Shown here piece after piece: positions 15,291 through 23,115 of a stretch of 54,819 nt of DNA. The stretch lies in NCBI RefSeq assembly GCF_902859695.1, contig NZ_CADIJL010000038.1:1-54819 (forward strand), in the 5' to 3' direction. The notes under the pieces are model-generated. The model had not been told where the DNA came from. It saw nothing but the letters and a program-made list of their open reading frames with translations, and did not search any database. Both the position numbers and the translations under genes were made by a program. This DNA comes from Achromobacter ruhlandii. GTDB taxonomy: Bacteria > Pseudomonadota > Gammaproteobacteria > Burkholderiales > Burkholderiaceae_B. How positions within the stretch are numbered: position 1 is the first letter of the stretch; each line of letters begins with the position of its first letter.

Positions 15291-17066
15291 TCAGGCCAGA
15301 TCGAGCGTATCCAGATCCACCGGCAAGGCCCGGTTCAAGGCGCTGGCCACCTTCACGCGCAGCGCATTGGTGTGCGCCCGGCGCACTTCCCGTTTCACGT
15401 CCAGCAGTTGCTGTGGATGCATGGAAAACTCGGTCAGGCCGAGCCCCAGCAGCAACCGCGTCATGCGCGAATCGCCAGCCATTTCGCCGCATACCGCAAC
15501 CGGCTTGCCGGCTCGCTCGCCGGCATTGATGGTGTGGGCCACCAGCCGCAGCACCGCCGGATGCAGCGGATCGTAGAGCGACGCCACGTCGTGATCGCCG
15601 CGGTCGATGGCCAGCGTGTACTGGATCAGGTCGTTGGTGCCGATCGACAGGAAATCCAGCGCCTGCGCGAAGGGTTCGATGGCGATGGCGATGGCCGGCA
15701 CCTCGACCATGGCGCCCACTTCCATGTGCGCCGCGTAGGCCTGGCCGCGCGCATCCAGCTCGCGCCGGGCCGACTCGATGGCGGCCCGCGTCGCCACCAC
15801 CTCGTGCATGTGGGCGATCATGGGGATCAACAACCGCACCGGCCCGTGGGCCGAGGCCCTCAGGATGGCGCGCAGCTGCGTCGCGAACATCTCCGGACGC
15901 GCCAGGCAGTAACGGATGGCGCGCTGCCCCAGCGCCGGATTGGTGGCCACCGTGGCTTCGCCGTCCAGCGTCTTGTCCGAGCCGATGTCGAGCGTGCGGA
16001 TGGTAACGGGACGGCCCGCCATCACTTTCACGACGGACGAATAGGCCTCGTACTGCTCTTCCTCGCCCGGCAGATCCGGACGTCCCATGAACAGGAATTC
16101 GCTGCGGAACAGGCCGATGCCGTGCGCTCCGGCGGCCAAGGCCAGCGCGGCTTCTTCAGGCAGCTCGATGTTGGCGTGCAACACGATGTCGATGCCATCG
16201 AGAGTGACCGACGGCTCATCGCGCAGCAAGCTGAGTTCGGCGCGCTCATCGGCGTAGGCGGCCTGGCGGCGGCGGTATTCCTGCAGGATGCGTTCCGACG
16301 GATTGACCACCACGGCGCCGGCGGCGCCGTCGATGATCAGCATGTCGCCATCGCGCACCAGCTCACGCACGTTGCCCATGGCCACCACGGCCGGCACGCC
16401 CATGCTGCGCGCCACGATGGCGGTGTGCGAGGTCGGCCCGCCCAGGTCGGTGACGAAAGCGGCGAAGCGCCCGCCGCGCAGGCGCAGCATGTCGGCCGGC
16501 GAGATGTCGTGCGCCACCACCACCAGCGCCTCGTCGCCGCCCATGTGCGACATGTCCGGCAGGATGGCCGAGGTGCCCGACAGCACGTGCAGCACCCGCT
16601 CGATCACCTGGCGCACATCGGCGCCGCGCTCGCGCAGGTACTCGTCTTCCATGGCGTCGAACTGCTGGCCCAGAATCTGGCCCTGCGTGGTCAGCGCCCA
16701 TTCGGCGTTGTAGTGGCGCTCGGCGATCAGCGCCAGCGTCTGCTCGGCCAGCAGCGGGTCGCCAAGCAGCAGGCTGTGCACGTTCAACATGGCGCCCAGC
16801 TCGCGCGGCGCGTCGGCCGGCAGGGTGTCGGCCAGCAGCCGCAGTTCCTGCTGCGCCGAGGCCAGCGCCTCGGTCAGGCGGCTGCTCTCGGCCGGCACGT
16901 CCTCGGGCGCGATACGGTAGTGCGCGACTTCCAGCGCCGCCGCGCCCATGACCACCGCGCGGCCGATGGCGTAGCCGCGGGCCACGCCCTTACCGTACAA
17001 ACAAATAACGGGGCTGGCAGAGCCAGCCCCGTCATGCGTCTGAGCCGCGGCATCAGCCGCGGACAT
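15291..17066 (-). CDS. ptsI: Phosphoenolpyruvate-protein phosphotransferase (PTS enzyme I)
   Basis: Enzyme I takes phosphate from phosphoenolpyruvate and passes it to HPr. The 591-residue frame contains the phospho-His segment TDLGGPTSHTAIVARSMG, the Mg/PEP site LFRSEFLFMGR, IRTLDIGSDK, and IGTNDLIQYTLAIDR with the late Cys segment PVAVCGEMAGD. With HPr and an EIIA-Man but no sugar permease nearby, the phosphorelay is probably regulatory, as in many betaproteobacteria. The start is uncertain. ATG 17066 directly follows a 12-bp hairpin and has no ribosome site. TTG 17000, right before YGKGVARGYAIG, would give a length like the E. coli enzyme. Codons 12-19 from ATG 17066 lie inside another hairpin. 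Confidence 0.93.
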   Translation of the reverse strand: MSAADAAAQTHDGAGSASPVICLYGKGVARGYAIGRAVVMGAAALEVAHYRIAPEDVPAESSRLTEALASAQQELRLLADTLPADAPRELGAMLNVHSLLLGDPLLAEQTLALIAERHYNAEWALTTQGQILGQQFDAMEDEYLRERGADVRQVIERVLHVLSGTSAILPDMSHMGGDEALVVVAHDISPADMLRLRGGRFAAFVTDLGGPTSHTAIVARSMGVPAVVAMGNVRELVRDGDMLIIDGAAGAVVVNPSERILQEYRRRQAAYADERAELSLLRDEPSVTLDGIDIVLHANIELPEEAALALAAGAHGIGLFRSEFLFMGRPDLPGEEEQYEAYSSVVKVMAGRPVTIRTLDIGSDKTLDGEATVATNPALGQRAIRYCLARPEMFATQLRAILRASAHGPVRLLIPMIAHMHEVVATRAAIESARRELDARGQAYAAHMEVGAMVEVPAIAIAIEPFAQALDFLSIGTNDLIQYTLAIDRGDHDVASLYDPLHPAVLRLVAHTINAGERAGKPVAVCGEMAGDSRMTRLLLGLGLTEFSMHPQQLLDVKREVRRAHTNALRVKVASALNRALPVDLDTLDLA

Positions 17067-17093
17067 GCCGGCCCGGACGACGTCCGGGCCGGC
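17008..17093 (-). promoter_or_regulatory. Three tandem hairpins between ptsH and ptsI
   Basis: Read on the minus strand after ptsH there are three stems: 17093-17067 (12 bp, GCCGGCCCGGAC, 3-nt loop), 17062-17045 (7 bp, CCGCGGC, 4-nt loop) and 17032-17008 (11 bp, ACGGGGCTGGC, 3-nt loop). The last is followed by TATTTGTTTG, which resembles a terminator tail. They could attenuate ptsI relative to ptsH or stabilise the ptsH message. They also cover the annotated ptsI start. Confidence 0.6.
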
Positions 17094-17109
17094 GGATTCG
17101 GAAGCGCTG

Positions 17110-17379
17110 CTATTCCTGTTCACCGAATTTGCTGTCGAACAGAGTTTCAATTTCAGAGAGCGCCTGCTCGGCATCGCTGCCTGACGCCTCCAGCTTGACC
17201 GTTACGCCCAGCCCGGCGGCCAGCATCATGACGCCCATGATGCTCTTGGCATTCACGCGTTGCGCGCCCCGCGAAATGAAGATCTCGCTGGAGAACTTGC
17301 TGGCCAGTTGCGTCAACTTGGCGGCCGCCCGCGCATGCAAACCCAGTTTATTGCTGATGACAATGTCTGTATTAGGCAT
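17110..17379 (-). CDS. ptsH: Phosphocarrier protein HPr
   Basis: An 89-residue HPr. The phosphorylated histidine is His15 in NKLGLHARAAAK, and Ser46 is kept in NAKSIMGVMMLAAGLG, the segment that HPr kinase modifies in species that have it. HPr receives phosphate from enzyme I and passes it to EIIA domains. It lies between the EIIA-Man gene and ptsI on the same strand, in the order common to betaproteobacteria. Residues 80-89 (DSKFGEQE) are a short tail. Confidence 0.97.
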   Translation of the reverse strand: MPNTDIVISNKLGLHARAAAKLTQLASKFSSEIFISRGAQRVNAKSIMGVMMLAAGLGVTVKLEASGSDAEQALSEIETLFDSKFGEQE

Positions 17380-17489
17380 AGGAATTATGGTGACCGCGGC
17401 ATCACACCGCAGTTGGTGATTGCAGCAAATTGTCCAAGCGCTCGTCGGCTTGAAATATTAGCCGAAATAATAGGACAAGTTCCTGCCCG

Positions 17490-17891
17490 TCAGTCTACCC
17501 GCAATACCCCTTGCACCCCGCCCGCCAGCGCTTTCTCGCGCGTCTCGGCCAGCGAGAGACCGCGGTAGGTCAGCGCGCGCAGCAACATGGGGGTATTCAG
17601 GCCGGCCAGCACACAACACTGGATGCCCTGCGCCTGGGCGTCAGCCACGGCCCGCTTCGAGATATTGGCAGGGGTGGCGCCGATCAGGTCGGTCAGCACC
17701 AGTACCCCGCCGCCATGGTCCTGCTCGAGGATGTCCTTGAGCACCGCGGGCGCCAGGTCGTCGGGCCGATCCTCGGGCTGGATGTCGTGAATCGCCAGCA
17801 TGCCGTCGAGGTTGCCCATGACGTGGCTGGCGCATTCGCGCATGGCCGCGCCCAGGGGCGCGTGCACGACGATGACAATACCCGTGGTCAT
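17490..17891 (-). CDS. PTS EIIA component, mannose family (regulatory)
   Basis: A 133-residue single-domain EIIA of the mannose family. The phosphorylation site is His10 in GIVIVVHAPLGAAM. The fold-typical segment GVLVLTDLIGATPANISKRA and a C-terminal LAGLNTPMLLRAL follow. No IIB, IIC or IID genes occur here, so it probably serves as a phosphorylation-dependent regulator instead of a sugar carrier. It lies 17 bp after gshB and 110 bp before ptsH. ATG 17891 starts exactly at the conserved N-terminus; the longer open frame upstream is a shadow of gshB. Confidence 0.92.
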   Translation of the reverse strand: MTTGIVIVVHAPLGAAMRECASHVMGNLDGMLAIHDIQPEDRPDDLAPAVLKDILEQDHGGGVLVLTDLIGATPANISKRAVADAQAQGIQCCVLAGLNTPMLLRALTYRGLSLAETREKALAGGVQGVLRVD

Positions 17892-17908
17892 GACTGGATC
17901 CAGGAAAA

Positions 17909-18889
17909 TCAGGCCGCAGCCGGTGCCGAGGCGCCGGCCGCCACCGCTGTTTCGAGCGCCTGGACGAACATGCCGGCGACGTCGAAACCGGTCTGCTCGG
18001 CGATTTCCACGAAACAGGTGGGGCTGGTGACATTGACCTCGGTGACGTAGTCGCCGATGACGTCCAGGCCGACCAGCAGCAGGCCGCGCGCGGCCAGCTT
18101 GGGCGCGACGGCCTCGGCGATCTCGCGGTCGCGCGGCGACAGCGGCTGCGCCACGCCCCGGCCGCCGGCGGCCAGGTTGCCGCGGGTTTCGCCGGCCAGC
18201 GGAATGCGCGCCAGCGAATACGGCACCGGCTCGCCGCCGATCAGCAGGATGCGCTTGTCGCCCTTGACGATCTCGGGAATGTAACGCTGCGCCATGATGG
18301 TGCGCGCGCCGTTGTCGGTGAGCGTTTCCAGGATGGCGTTGAGGTTCGGGTCCTTGGGCTGCAGGCGGAACACGCCGGTGCCGCCCATGCCGTCCAGCGG
18401 CTTGACGATGACGTCGTGGTGCGTGTCGTGGAAGACTTTCAGGCGCGCCATGTTGCGCGTCACCAGCGTCGGCGCGGTGAACTCGCTGATCTCGGTGATG
18501 GCCAGCTTTTCGGGATGGTTGCGGATCGCCGCGCCACTGTTGAACACCTTGGCGCCCTGCGCCTGGGCGTATTCGAGCAGGTGGGTGGAATACACGTATT
18601 CCATGTCGAAAGGCGGGTCTTTGCGCATCACCACCGCGCCGAAATCGGCCAGCGGCAGGTCCTGCTGTGCCGATTCGCGCCACCAGTCATGGCCGTGCAG
18701 GTCGGCGTCTGCCACCAGCTCGATCGGCGTGGTGACGGCCTTGACCGTGCCGGTCTCGATGTACAGGTCGCCCTGCATGGCCACGCTGAGCGTATGGCCG
18801 CGCGCCACCAGGGCACGCATCATGGCGACAGAACTGTCCTTGTACGCCTTCAAGAGCGGCAAGGGATCCAAAACGAACAAAACATGCAT
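17909..18889 (-). CDS. gshB: Glutathione synthetase
   Basis: A 326-residue ATP-grasp enzyme that joins gamma-glutamylcysteine and glycine to make glutathione in the cytosol. Family marks are the N-terminal MHVLFVLDPLPLLKAYKDSS, VVMRKDPPFDMEYVYSTHLL, FNSGAAIRNHPEKL, the ATP-grasp loop VIVKPLDGMGGTGVFRL and GLDVIGDYVTEVNVTSPTC. The length is normal for the family (about 315). I chose ATG 18889 as it begins at the conserved sequence; an in-frame start seven codons upstream adds nothing recognisable. It is the first gene of the gshB / EIIA / ptsH / ptsI run. A 10-bp hairpin lies just upstream at 18910-18933. Confidence 0.96.
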   Translation of the reverse strand: MHVLFVLDPLPLLKAYKDSSVAMMRALVARGHTLSVAMQGDLYIETGTVKAVTTPIELVADADLHGHDWWRESAQQDLPLADFGAVVMRKDPPFDMEYVYSTHLLEYAQAQGAKVFNSGAAIRNHPEKLAITEISEFTAPTLVTRNMARLKVFHDTHHDVIVKPLDGMGGTGVFRLQPKDPNLNAILETLTDNGARTIMAQRYIPEIVKGDKRILLIGGEPVPYSLARIPLAGETRGNLAAGGRGVAQPLSPRDREIAEAVAPKLAARGLLLVGLDVIGDYVTEVNVTSPTCFVEIAEQTGFDVAGMFVQALETAVAAGASAPAAA

Positions 18890-18909
18890 CGCGACACCCC
18901 GAACGTACA

Positions 18910-19043
18910 CCGCCTTCCCTTTCGGGAAGGCGGCTATCTATGACATCGTAGCGCAGAGCCGCCCAATAAGCGAACCCGCCGAACATGGGCTGGACGGCGG
19001 GTCGCGGGGCAGGAGCGGCCAGGCCTTCCCGGACGGGAAGGCC
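18910..19043. repeat. Two near-identical hairpins between infC and gshB
   Basis: Stem 18910-18933 (CCGCCTTCCC, loop TTTC) and stem 19022-19043 (GGCCTTCCC, loop GGAC) share CCTTCCC-N4-GGGAAGG. They lie in the 164-bp gap after infC on the minus strand and could pair within or between themselves. No T-run follows, so an intrinsic terminator is not clear; processing or repeat-element origin are alternatives. Confidence 0.5.
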
Positions 19044-19053
19044 GGCAGGAGCC

Positions 19054-19605
19054 TTATGCCGCCGATTCCGGCTTGCCCGCGGGGGCAGCCTTCTTCTTGG
19101 GCGCAAGCACCATGACCATCTGACGGCCTTCGAGCTTCGGCATGGCTTCGACCTGGGCCAATTCCAGCAGATCGTCGCGCACACGCTCAAGTACCCGCAT
19201 GCCCAGTTCCTGGTGAGCCATTTCACGGCCACGGAACCGCAGCGTCACCTTGGCCTTGTCGCCTTCCTCGAGGAAGCGGCGCAGGTTGCGCAGCTTGACC
19301 TGGTAGTCGCCCTCGTCGGTGGCCGGACGGAATTTGACTTCCTTGACCTGGATGACCTTTTGCTTCGAACGAGCTTCGGCCTGACGCTTCTGCTCTTGGT
19401 ACTTGAACTTACCGTAGTCCATCAAACGGCAGACCGGCGGCTCGGCGTTCGGCGCGATTTCCACCAGATCCACGTCGTTTTGCTCGGAAAGACGGAACGC
19501 GTCGGCAATCTTGACGATGCCCAGCTGTTCTCCGTCCAGACCTATCAGGCGCACCTCGGGGACGCGGATTTCACCGTTGATGCGATTGGCTTTTTCAGTG
19601 GCGAT
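19054..19605 (-). CDS. infC: Translation initiation factor IF-3, AUC start codon
   Basis: IF-3 binds the 30S subunit and checks the start codon. The 183-residue protein has the N-domain segment RINGEIRVPEVRLIGLDGEQ, LVEIAPNAEPPVCRLMDYGK, the linker KFKYQEQKRQAEARSKQK and the C-domain ending MPKLEGRQMVMVLAP. No ATG, GTG or TTG precedes the conserved IATEKANRINGE. The ATC at 19605 sits eight bases after AGGAG and is in frame, so it is the likely start. infC is known to use rare AUU/AUC/AUA codons, which lets IF-3 repress its own synthesis. A GTG at 19554 would cut off the conserved N-terminus. It lies 20 bp after thrS, the usual order. Confidence 0.95.
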   Translation of the reverse strand: MATEKANRINGEIRVPEVRLIGLDGEQLGIVKIADAFRLSEQNDVDLVEIAPNAEPPVCRLMDYGKFKYQEQKRQAEARSKQKVIQVKEVKFRPATDEGDYQVKLRNLRRFLEEGDKAKVTLRFRGREMAHQELGMRVLERVRDDLLELAQVEAMPKLEGRQMVMVLAPKKKAAPAGKPESAA

Positions 19606-19625
19606 GTTGAAAGCTCCTAGAAATG

Positions 19626-21578
19626 TTAAGCAGCGCTGCCATCGGGTTGATTGACGTCGCGGCGGGTGGATACGTCTTCGGACAGGCGGGCGACGAAGTC
19701 GTCGAACGCGATGGCGCCGAGGTCCAGACCGCCCAATCCGCGTACGGCGACGGTACCGTTTTGCTTCTCCTTGTCGCCGACGACGAGGATGTACGGCACC
19801 TTCTGCAGGCTGTGCTCCCGAATTTTACGAGTGATTTTTTCACCGCGCAAATCGGACTCTACTCTAAAGCCTTGTTTTTTCAGGCTTTGCGTGATTTCAG
19901 CCGCATAATCGGCCGAAGGTTCGGAAATGCAGCACACCACGGCCTGCACCGGAGCCAGCCAGGGCGGCATCGCGCCGGCGTGGTTTTCGATCAGCATGCC
20001 GATGAAACGCTCGAGCGAACCCAGGATGGCGCGGTGCAGCATCACGGGCGGACGGCGCTGGTCGTTCTGGTCCACGTACTCGGCGCCCAGGCGCACGGGC
20101 ATGGAGAAGTCGACCTGGATCGTGCCGCACTGCCAGTGGCGGCCGATGGCGTCCTTCAGCGTGTATTCGACCTTCGGGCCATAGAACGCGCCCTCTCCCG
20201 GGGAGATCTCGAATTCGCAGCCGGTGCGGCGCAGGCTTTCCATCAGGGCCTGTTCGGCCGTGTCCCAGACCTCGTCCGAGCCGATGCGCTTTTCCGGACG
20301 CGTGGCGACCTTGTACAGCACTTCGGTGAAGCCGAAGTCGCGGTAGACCTTCTGCAGCAGGGCCGTGAAGTCGGCGCATTCGTCCTGCAACTGTTCTTCG
20401 GTACAGAAGATGTGGCCGTCGTCCTGCGTGAAACCGCGCACGCGCATCATGCCGTGCAGCGAGCCGGACGGTTCGTTGCGGTGGCACTGGCCGAATTCAC
20501 CGTAGCGCAACGGCAGTTCGCGGTACGAGTGCAGGCCGGCGTTGAAGATCTGCACGTGGCCCGGGCAGTTCATGGGCTTGAGGCCATAGACGCGGTTCTC
20601 GGACTCCGTCGTGAACATGTTTTCACGGTAGTTGTCCCAGTGGCCCGTCTTCTTCCAGAGCGAGATGTCGAGGATCTGCGGCGCCTTCACTTCCTGGTAG
20701 CCGTTGTCGCGATAGACGGAGCGCATGTACTGCTCCACCTGCTGCCACAGGGCCCAGCCCTTGGGATGCCAGAAAATCAGACCCGGCGCTTCGTCCTGGA
20801 AGTGGAACAGGTCGAGTTCGCGGCCGATCTTGCGGTGGTCGCGGCGCTCGGCCTCTTCCAGCATGTGCAGGTAGGCTTCCTGTTCTTCCTTGGTGGCCCA
20901 GGCCGTGCCGTAGATGCGCTGGAGCATCTCGTTCTTGCTGTCGCCGCGCCAATAGGCGCCGGCCACTTTCATCAGCTTGAAGACCTTCAGCTTGCCCGTG
21001 GACGGCACGTGCGGGCCGCGGCACAGGTCGATGAAATCGCCTTCGCGGTACAGGCTGAGCGGCTCGTTCGAAGGGATCGAGGCGATGATCTCGGCCTTGT
21101 ACTTCTCGCCAATGCCCTTGAAGAACTCGACGGCGTCGTCGCGCGACCAGACTTCGCGCGTCACCACTTCGTCTTTCTTGGCCAGTTCGGCCATCTTCTT
21201 CTCGATGGCCGTCAGGTCTTCGGGCGTGAAGGGGCGCTTGTACGAGAAGTCGTAGTAGAAGCCGTTGTCGATCACGGGGCCGATGGTGACCTGCGCGTCC
21301 GGGAACAGCTCCTTGACGGCGTAGGCCAGCAAGTGGGCCGTGGAATGGCGGATCATGTCCAGGCCGTCGGCGTCCTTGGCGGTCACGATGGCCAGGCGGG
21401 CGTCGCCCTCGATGCGGTAGCTGGTGTCGACCAGCGTGGAGTCGGCGCCGTCAAAGGTCACGCGGCCGCCCAAGGCGGCTTTGGCCAATCCCGCGCCGAT
21501 CGATTGCGCCACTTCGGCGACCGTGACCGGCCCCGGGTATTGGCGCTGCGAACCATCGGGCAATGTGATCTGTACCAT
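19626..21578 (-). CDS. thrS: Threonyl-tRNA synthetase
   Basis: A 650-residue class II synthetase that charges tRNA-Thr. Domains in order: TGS (1-62, MVQITLPDGSQRQYPG), editing domain (65-225, with HSTAHLLAYAVKELFP and CRGPHVPSTGKL), catalytic core (245-535, with the zinc Cys in LKPMNCPGHVQIF, motif 2 HRNEPSGSLHGMMRVRGF, TQDDGHIFC, and motif 3 LHRAILGSLERFI) and the anticodon-binding domain to the end. Length and motifs are complete. It heads a transcript with infC. The 327-bp region upstream holds a candidate promoter, a leader peptide with three Thr codons and a hairpin. Confidence 0.97.
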   Translation of the reverse strand: MVQITLPDGSQRQYPGPVTVAEVAQSIGAGLAKAALGGRVTFDGADSTLVDTSYRIEGDARLAIVTAKDADGLDMIRHSTAHLLAYAVKELFPDAQVTIGPVIDNGFYYDFSYKRPFTPEDLTAIEKKMAELAKKDEVVTREVWSRDDAVEFFKGIGEKYKAEIIASIPSNEPLSLYREGDFIDLCRGPHVPSTGKLKVFKLMKVAGAYWRGDSKNEMLQRIYGTAWATKEEQEAYLHMLEEAERRDHRKIGRELDLFHFQDEAPGLIFWHPKGWALWQQVEQYMRSVYRDNGYQEVKAPQILDISLWKKTGHWDNYRENMFTTESENRVYGLKPMNCPGHVQIFNAGLHSYRELPLRYGEFGQCHRNEPSGSLHGMMRVRGFTQDDGHIFCTEEQLQDECADFTALLQKVYRDFGFTEVLYKVATRPEKRIGSDEVWDTAEQALMESLRRTGCEFEISPGEGAFYGPKVEYTLKDAIGRHWQCGTIQVDFSMPVRLGAEYVDQNDQRRPPVMLHRAILGSLERFIGMLIENHAGAMPPWLAPVQAVVCCISEPSADYAAEITQSLKKQGFRVESDLRGEKITRKIREHSLQKVPYILVVGDKEKQNGTVAVRGLGGLDLGAIAFDDFVARLSEDVSTRRDVNQPDGSAA

Positions 21579-21619
21579 CGGGAGTGCTTCCTGGGGTTCT
21601 TGGGAAAAATACGAAATTC

Positions 21620-21650
21620 AGAAACGACAAACGCGGCTGGTAGCCGCGTT
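21620..21650 (-). terminator. Candidate attenuator hairpin before thrS
   Basis: Arms AACGCGGCT (21650-21642) and AGCCGCGTT (21638-21630) form a perfect 9-bp stem with a 3-nt loop. On the minus strand it is followed by TGTCGTTTCTG, moderately T-rich. It lies 51 bp before the thrS start codon and 63 bp after the stop of the Thr-rich short ORF. Confidence 0.5.
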
Positions 21651-21713
21651 CATTTGGTTGTCTTGCTGAGTCTTACCGCTGACCTGACACGGTGAAACCC
21701 GACGCACGAAAAA

Positions 21714-21770
21714 CTAACGCGACATAGGGCGAAAGTTCCGGGTCGTAGTTCGTGCCAGCGGGAAAGACAT
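21714..21770 (-). CDS. Candidate thrS leader peptide (18 aa, Thr-Thr-Thr)
   Basis: A short frame from ATG 21770 to TAG 21714 encodes MSFPLARTTTRNFRPMSR. Residues 8-10 are three consecutive threonines, codons ACT ACG ACC at 21749-21741, ahead of the gene for threonyl-tRNA synthetase. The sequence GCACGAA just before these codons is complementary to TTCGTGC just after the stop, so ribosome position could affect RNA folding. A weak AGG is the only ribosome-site candidate. No similar case is known to me, and three Thr codons could be chance, so this is a hypothesis. Confidence 0.4.
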   Translation of the reverse strand: MSFPLARTTTRNFRPMSR

Positions 21771-21839
21771 GGTGCCTGGGCCTTCAGGGGGGTAAGTGCC
21801 GCGCCGCCAACCCATGGCTGGCAGTGCTTATCGTTGCCG

Positions 21840-21845
21840 ATTGTA
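21840..21845 (-). promoter_or_regulatory. Candidate -10 element for thrS
   Basis: TACAAT on the minus strand differs from the sigma-70 consensus TATAAT at one base. The -35 region (around TCACGA) is poor. It is the best-looking -10 in the thrS upstream region. Confidence 0.4.
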
Positions 21846-21905
21846 GCACCCTTTGCGCCCATTTCGTGACATTTAAGCGACAGGAACGGCGCTTGGCCCC
21901 GGCGT

Positions 21906-22820
21906 TCATGCCAGGTTGCGGCTGTCGGCGATCGCGGCCAGGGCGTGGGTCACGCCCTCCTCCCAATGCGGCGCGCGGATGCCGAAGGTGCGCGCCAGCA
22001 GCCGGCAATCGAGCCGCGAATTGGCGGGGCGGCGCGCCGTGGTGGGATATTGGTCGGACGGCACCGCCCGGATGTCACCCGGCGTCAGCGTCACCGCCAA
22101 GCCGGCGCGGCGCGCCTGCTGCGCGATGAAACAAGCGTACTCGTGCCAACTGGCATTGCCGGTGGCCGCCAGGTGGTACAGGCCGAAGGGGAAGTGCGAG
22201 TCGGCCGGCAGCGCCAGGTAGCGCGCCAGCACCAGCGCGGTGGCATCGGCAATATAGGCGGCGCCGGTCGGCGCACCGCGCTGGTCACTCACCACCCGCA
22301 ACGCCTCCGGCTGGCGCAACGCCATCAGCATGGTCTTCAGGAAGCTGTTGCCGAACACCCCGTAGACCCACGAGGTACGGAACACCAGATGCGCCGGGTT
22401 CAGGGCGCGCACCGCCTGCTCGCCGGCCAGCTTGCTGCGGCCATAGGCGTTCAGCGGCGCCGGCGCATCCTGCTCGTCGTAGGCGCCGGCCTTGGCGCCG
22501 TCGAACACGTAGTCAGACGAGTAGTGGACGATGAGCGCGCCGCGGTCGGCCGCCAGCGCCGCCAGTTCGCCCGCGGCTTCCGCATTGACGCGCATGGCGC
22601 GCACCGTGTCCTCTTCGGCGCGCTCGACGGCGGTATAGGCTGCCGCGTTCACGATGATGTCCGGCTTTTCGCGCCGCACCAGCCGCGCGATCTGCAGCGG
22701 ATAAGTCAGGTCGCACTCGCCACGTCCGACCGCGGCCACGGCGCCCAGCGGCGCAAGGCTGCGCCGCAACTCGAAGCCCAATTGGCCATCCCTGCCTATC
22801 ACCAGAATCTTCTTGGACAT
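21906..22820 (-). CDS. rfbD: dTDP-4-dehydrorhamnose reductase
   Basis: A 304-residue RmlD-type reductase that makes the last step to dTDP-L-rhamnose, a precursor of lipopolysaccharide or other glycans. The nucleotide loop VIGRDGQLGFELRR is at residues 7-20. SSDYVFDG and the catalytic Tyr126-x3-Lys130 (NAYGRSK) are present, as is RTSWVYG. The length fits the family. ATG 22820 starts the conserved sequence. The partner genes rmlB, rmlA and rmlC are not in the window, so it is a lone copy, unusual for this pathway. It precedes the thrS promoter on the same strand. Confidence 0.92.
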   Translation of the reverse strand: MSKKILVIGRDGQLGFELRRSLAPLGAVAAVGRGECDLTYPLQIARLVRREKPDIIVNAAAYTAVERAEEDTVRAMRVNAEAAGELAALAADRGALIVHYSSDYVFDGAKAGAYDEQDAPAPLNAYGRSKLAGEQAVRALNPAHLVFRTSWVYGVFGNSFLKTMLMALRQPEALRVVSDQRGAPTGAAYIADATALVLARYLALPADSHFPFGLYHLAATGNASWHEYACFIAQQARRAGLAVTLTPGDIRAVPSDQYPTTARRPANSRLDCRLLARTFGIRAPHWEEGVTHALAAIADSRNLA

Positions 22821-23115
22821 GTGCTGTCCGCCGCCTTGCCTGTCTCGTGCCTCAGGCCGGCGACATGCCGTCCCGGGACATGCAATTGATTTTATCCCTG
22901 CCATGCAACGTGCGACGTGGCCGGGACTAACGTCGCATCACGGTATCACAAATGTAGTTTTGTCTTATTCGTGTTTAGTTTTCGCCAGGGCTGAGCCGTA
23001 AGACCATAAGCTTCACACTCGAATTTCGGACTGGTTACGCGAGTGTGCAGTCCCAGCTGCCTTCGGGCGCACACCCTCTTTACCGACGTTTTCCCGTCCA
23101 TTCTGTGGAGTCCTG
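22821..23115. promoter_or_regulatory. Divergent upstream region, rmlD / response regulator
   Basis: The 295-bp gap between the divergent starts is AT-rich at 22945-22985 (around TTGTCTTATTCGTGTTTAG), a likely promoter zone. No exact -35/-10 pair stands out. GGAG at 23107-23110 is the ribosome site of the response regulator. Confidence 0.35.

Larger units (their letters stand above)
21579..21905 (-). promoter_or_regulatory. Long thrS leader region
   Basis: This 327-bp gap before thrS contains, in minus-strand order, a -10-like TACAAT (21845-21840, weak -35), a short ORF with Thr codons (21770-21714), a 9-bp hairpin with a T-rich tail (21650-21630) and the thrS ribosome site. A transcript from the -10 would have about 255 nt of leader, long for a simple gene. 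rmlD upstream is separated from it by the promoter. Confidence 0.5.
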
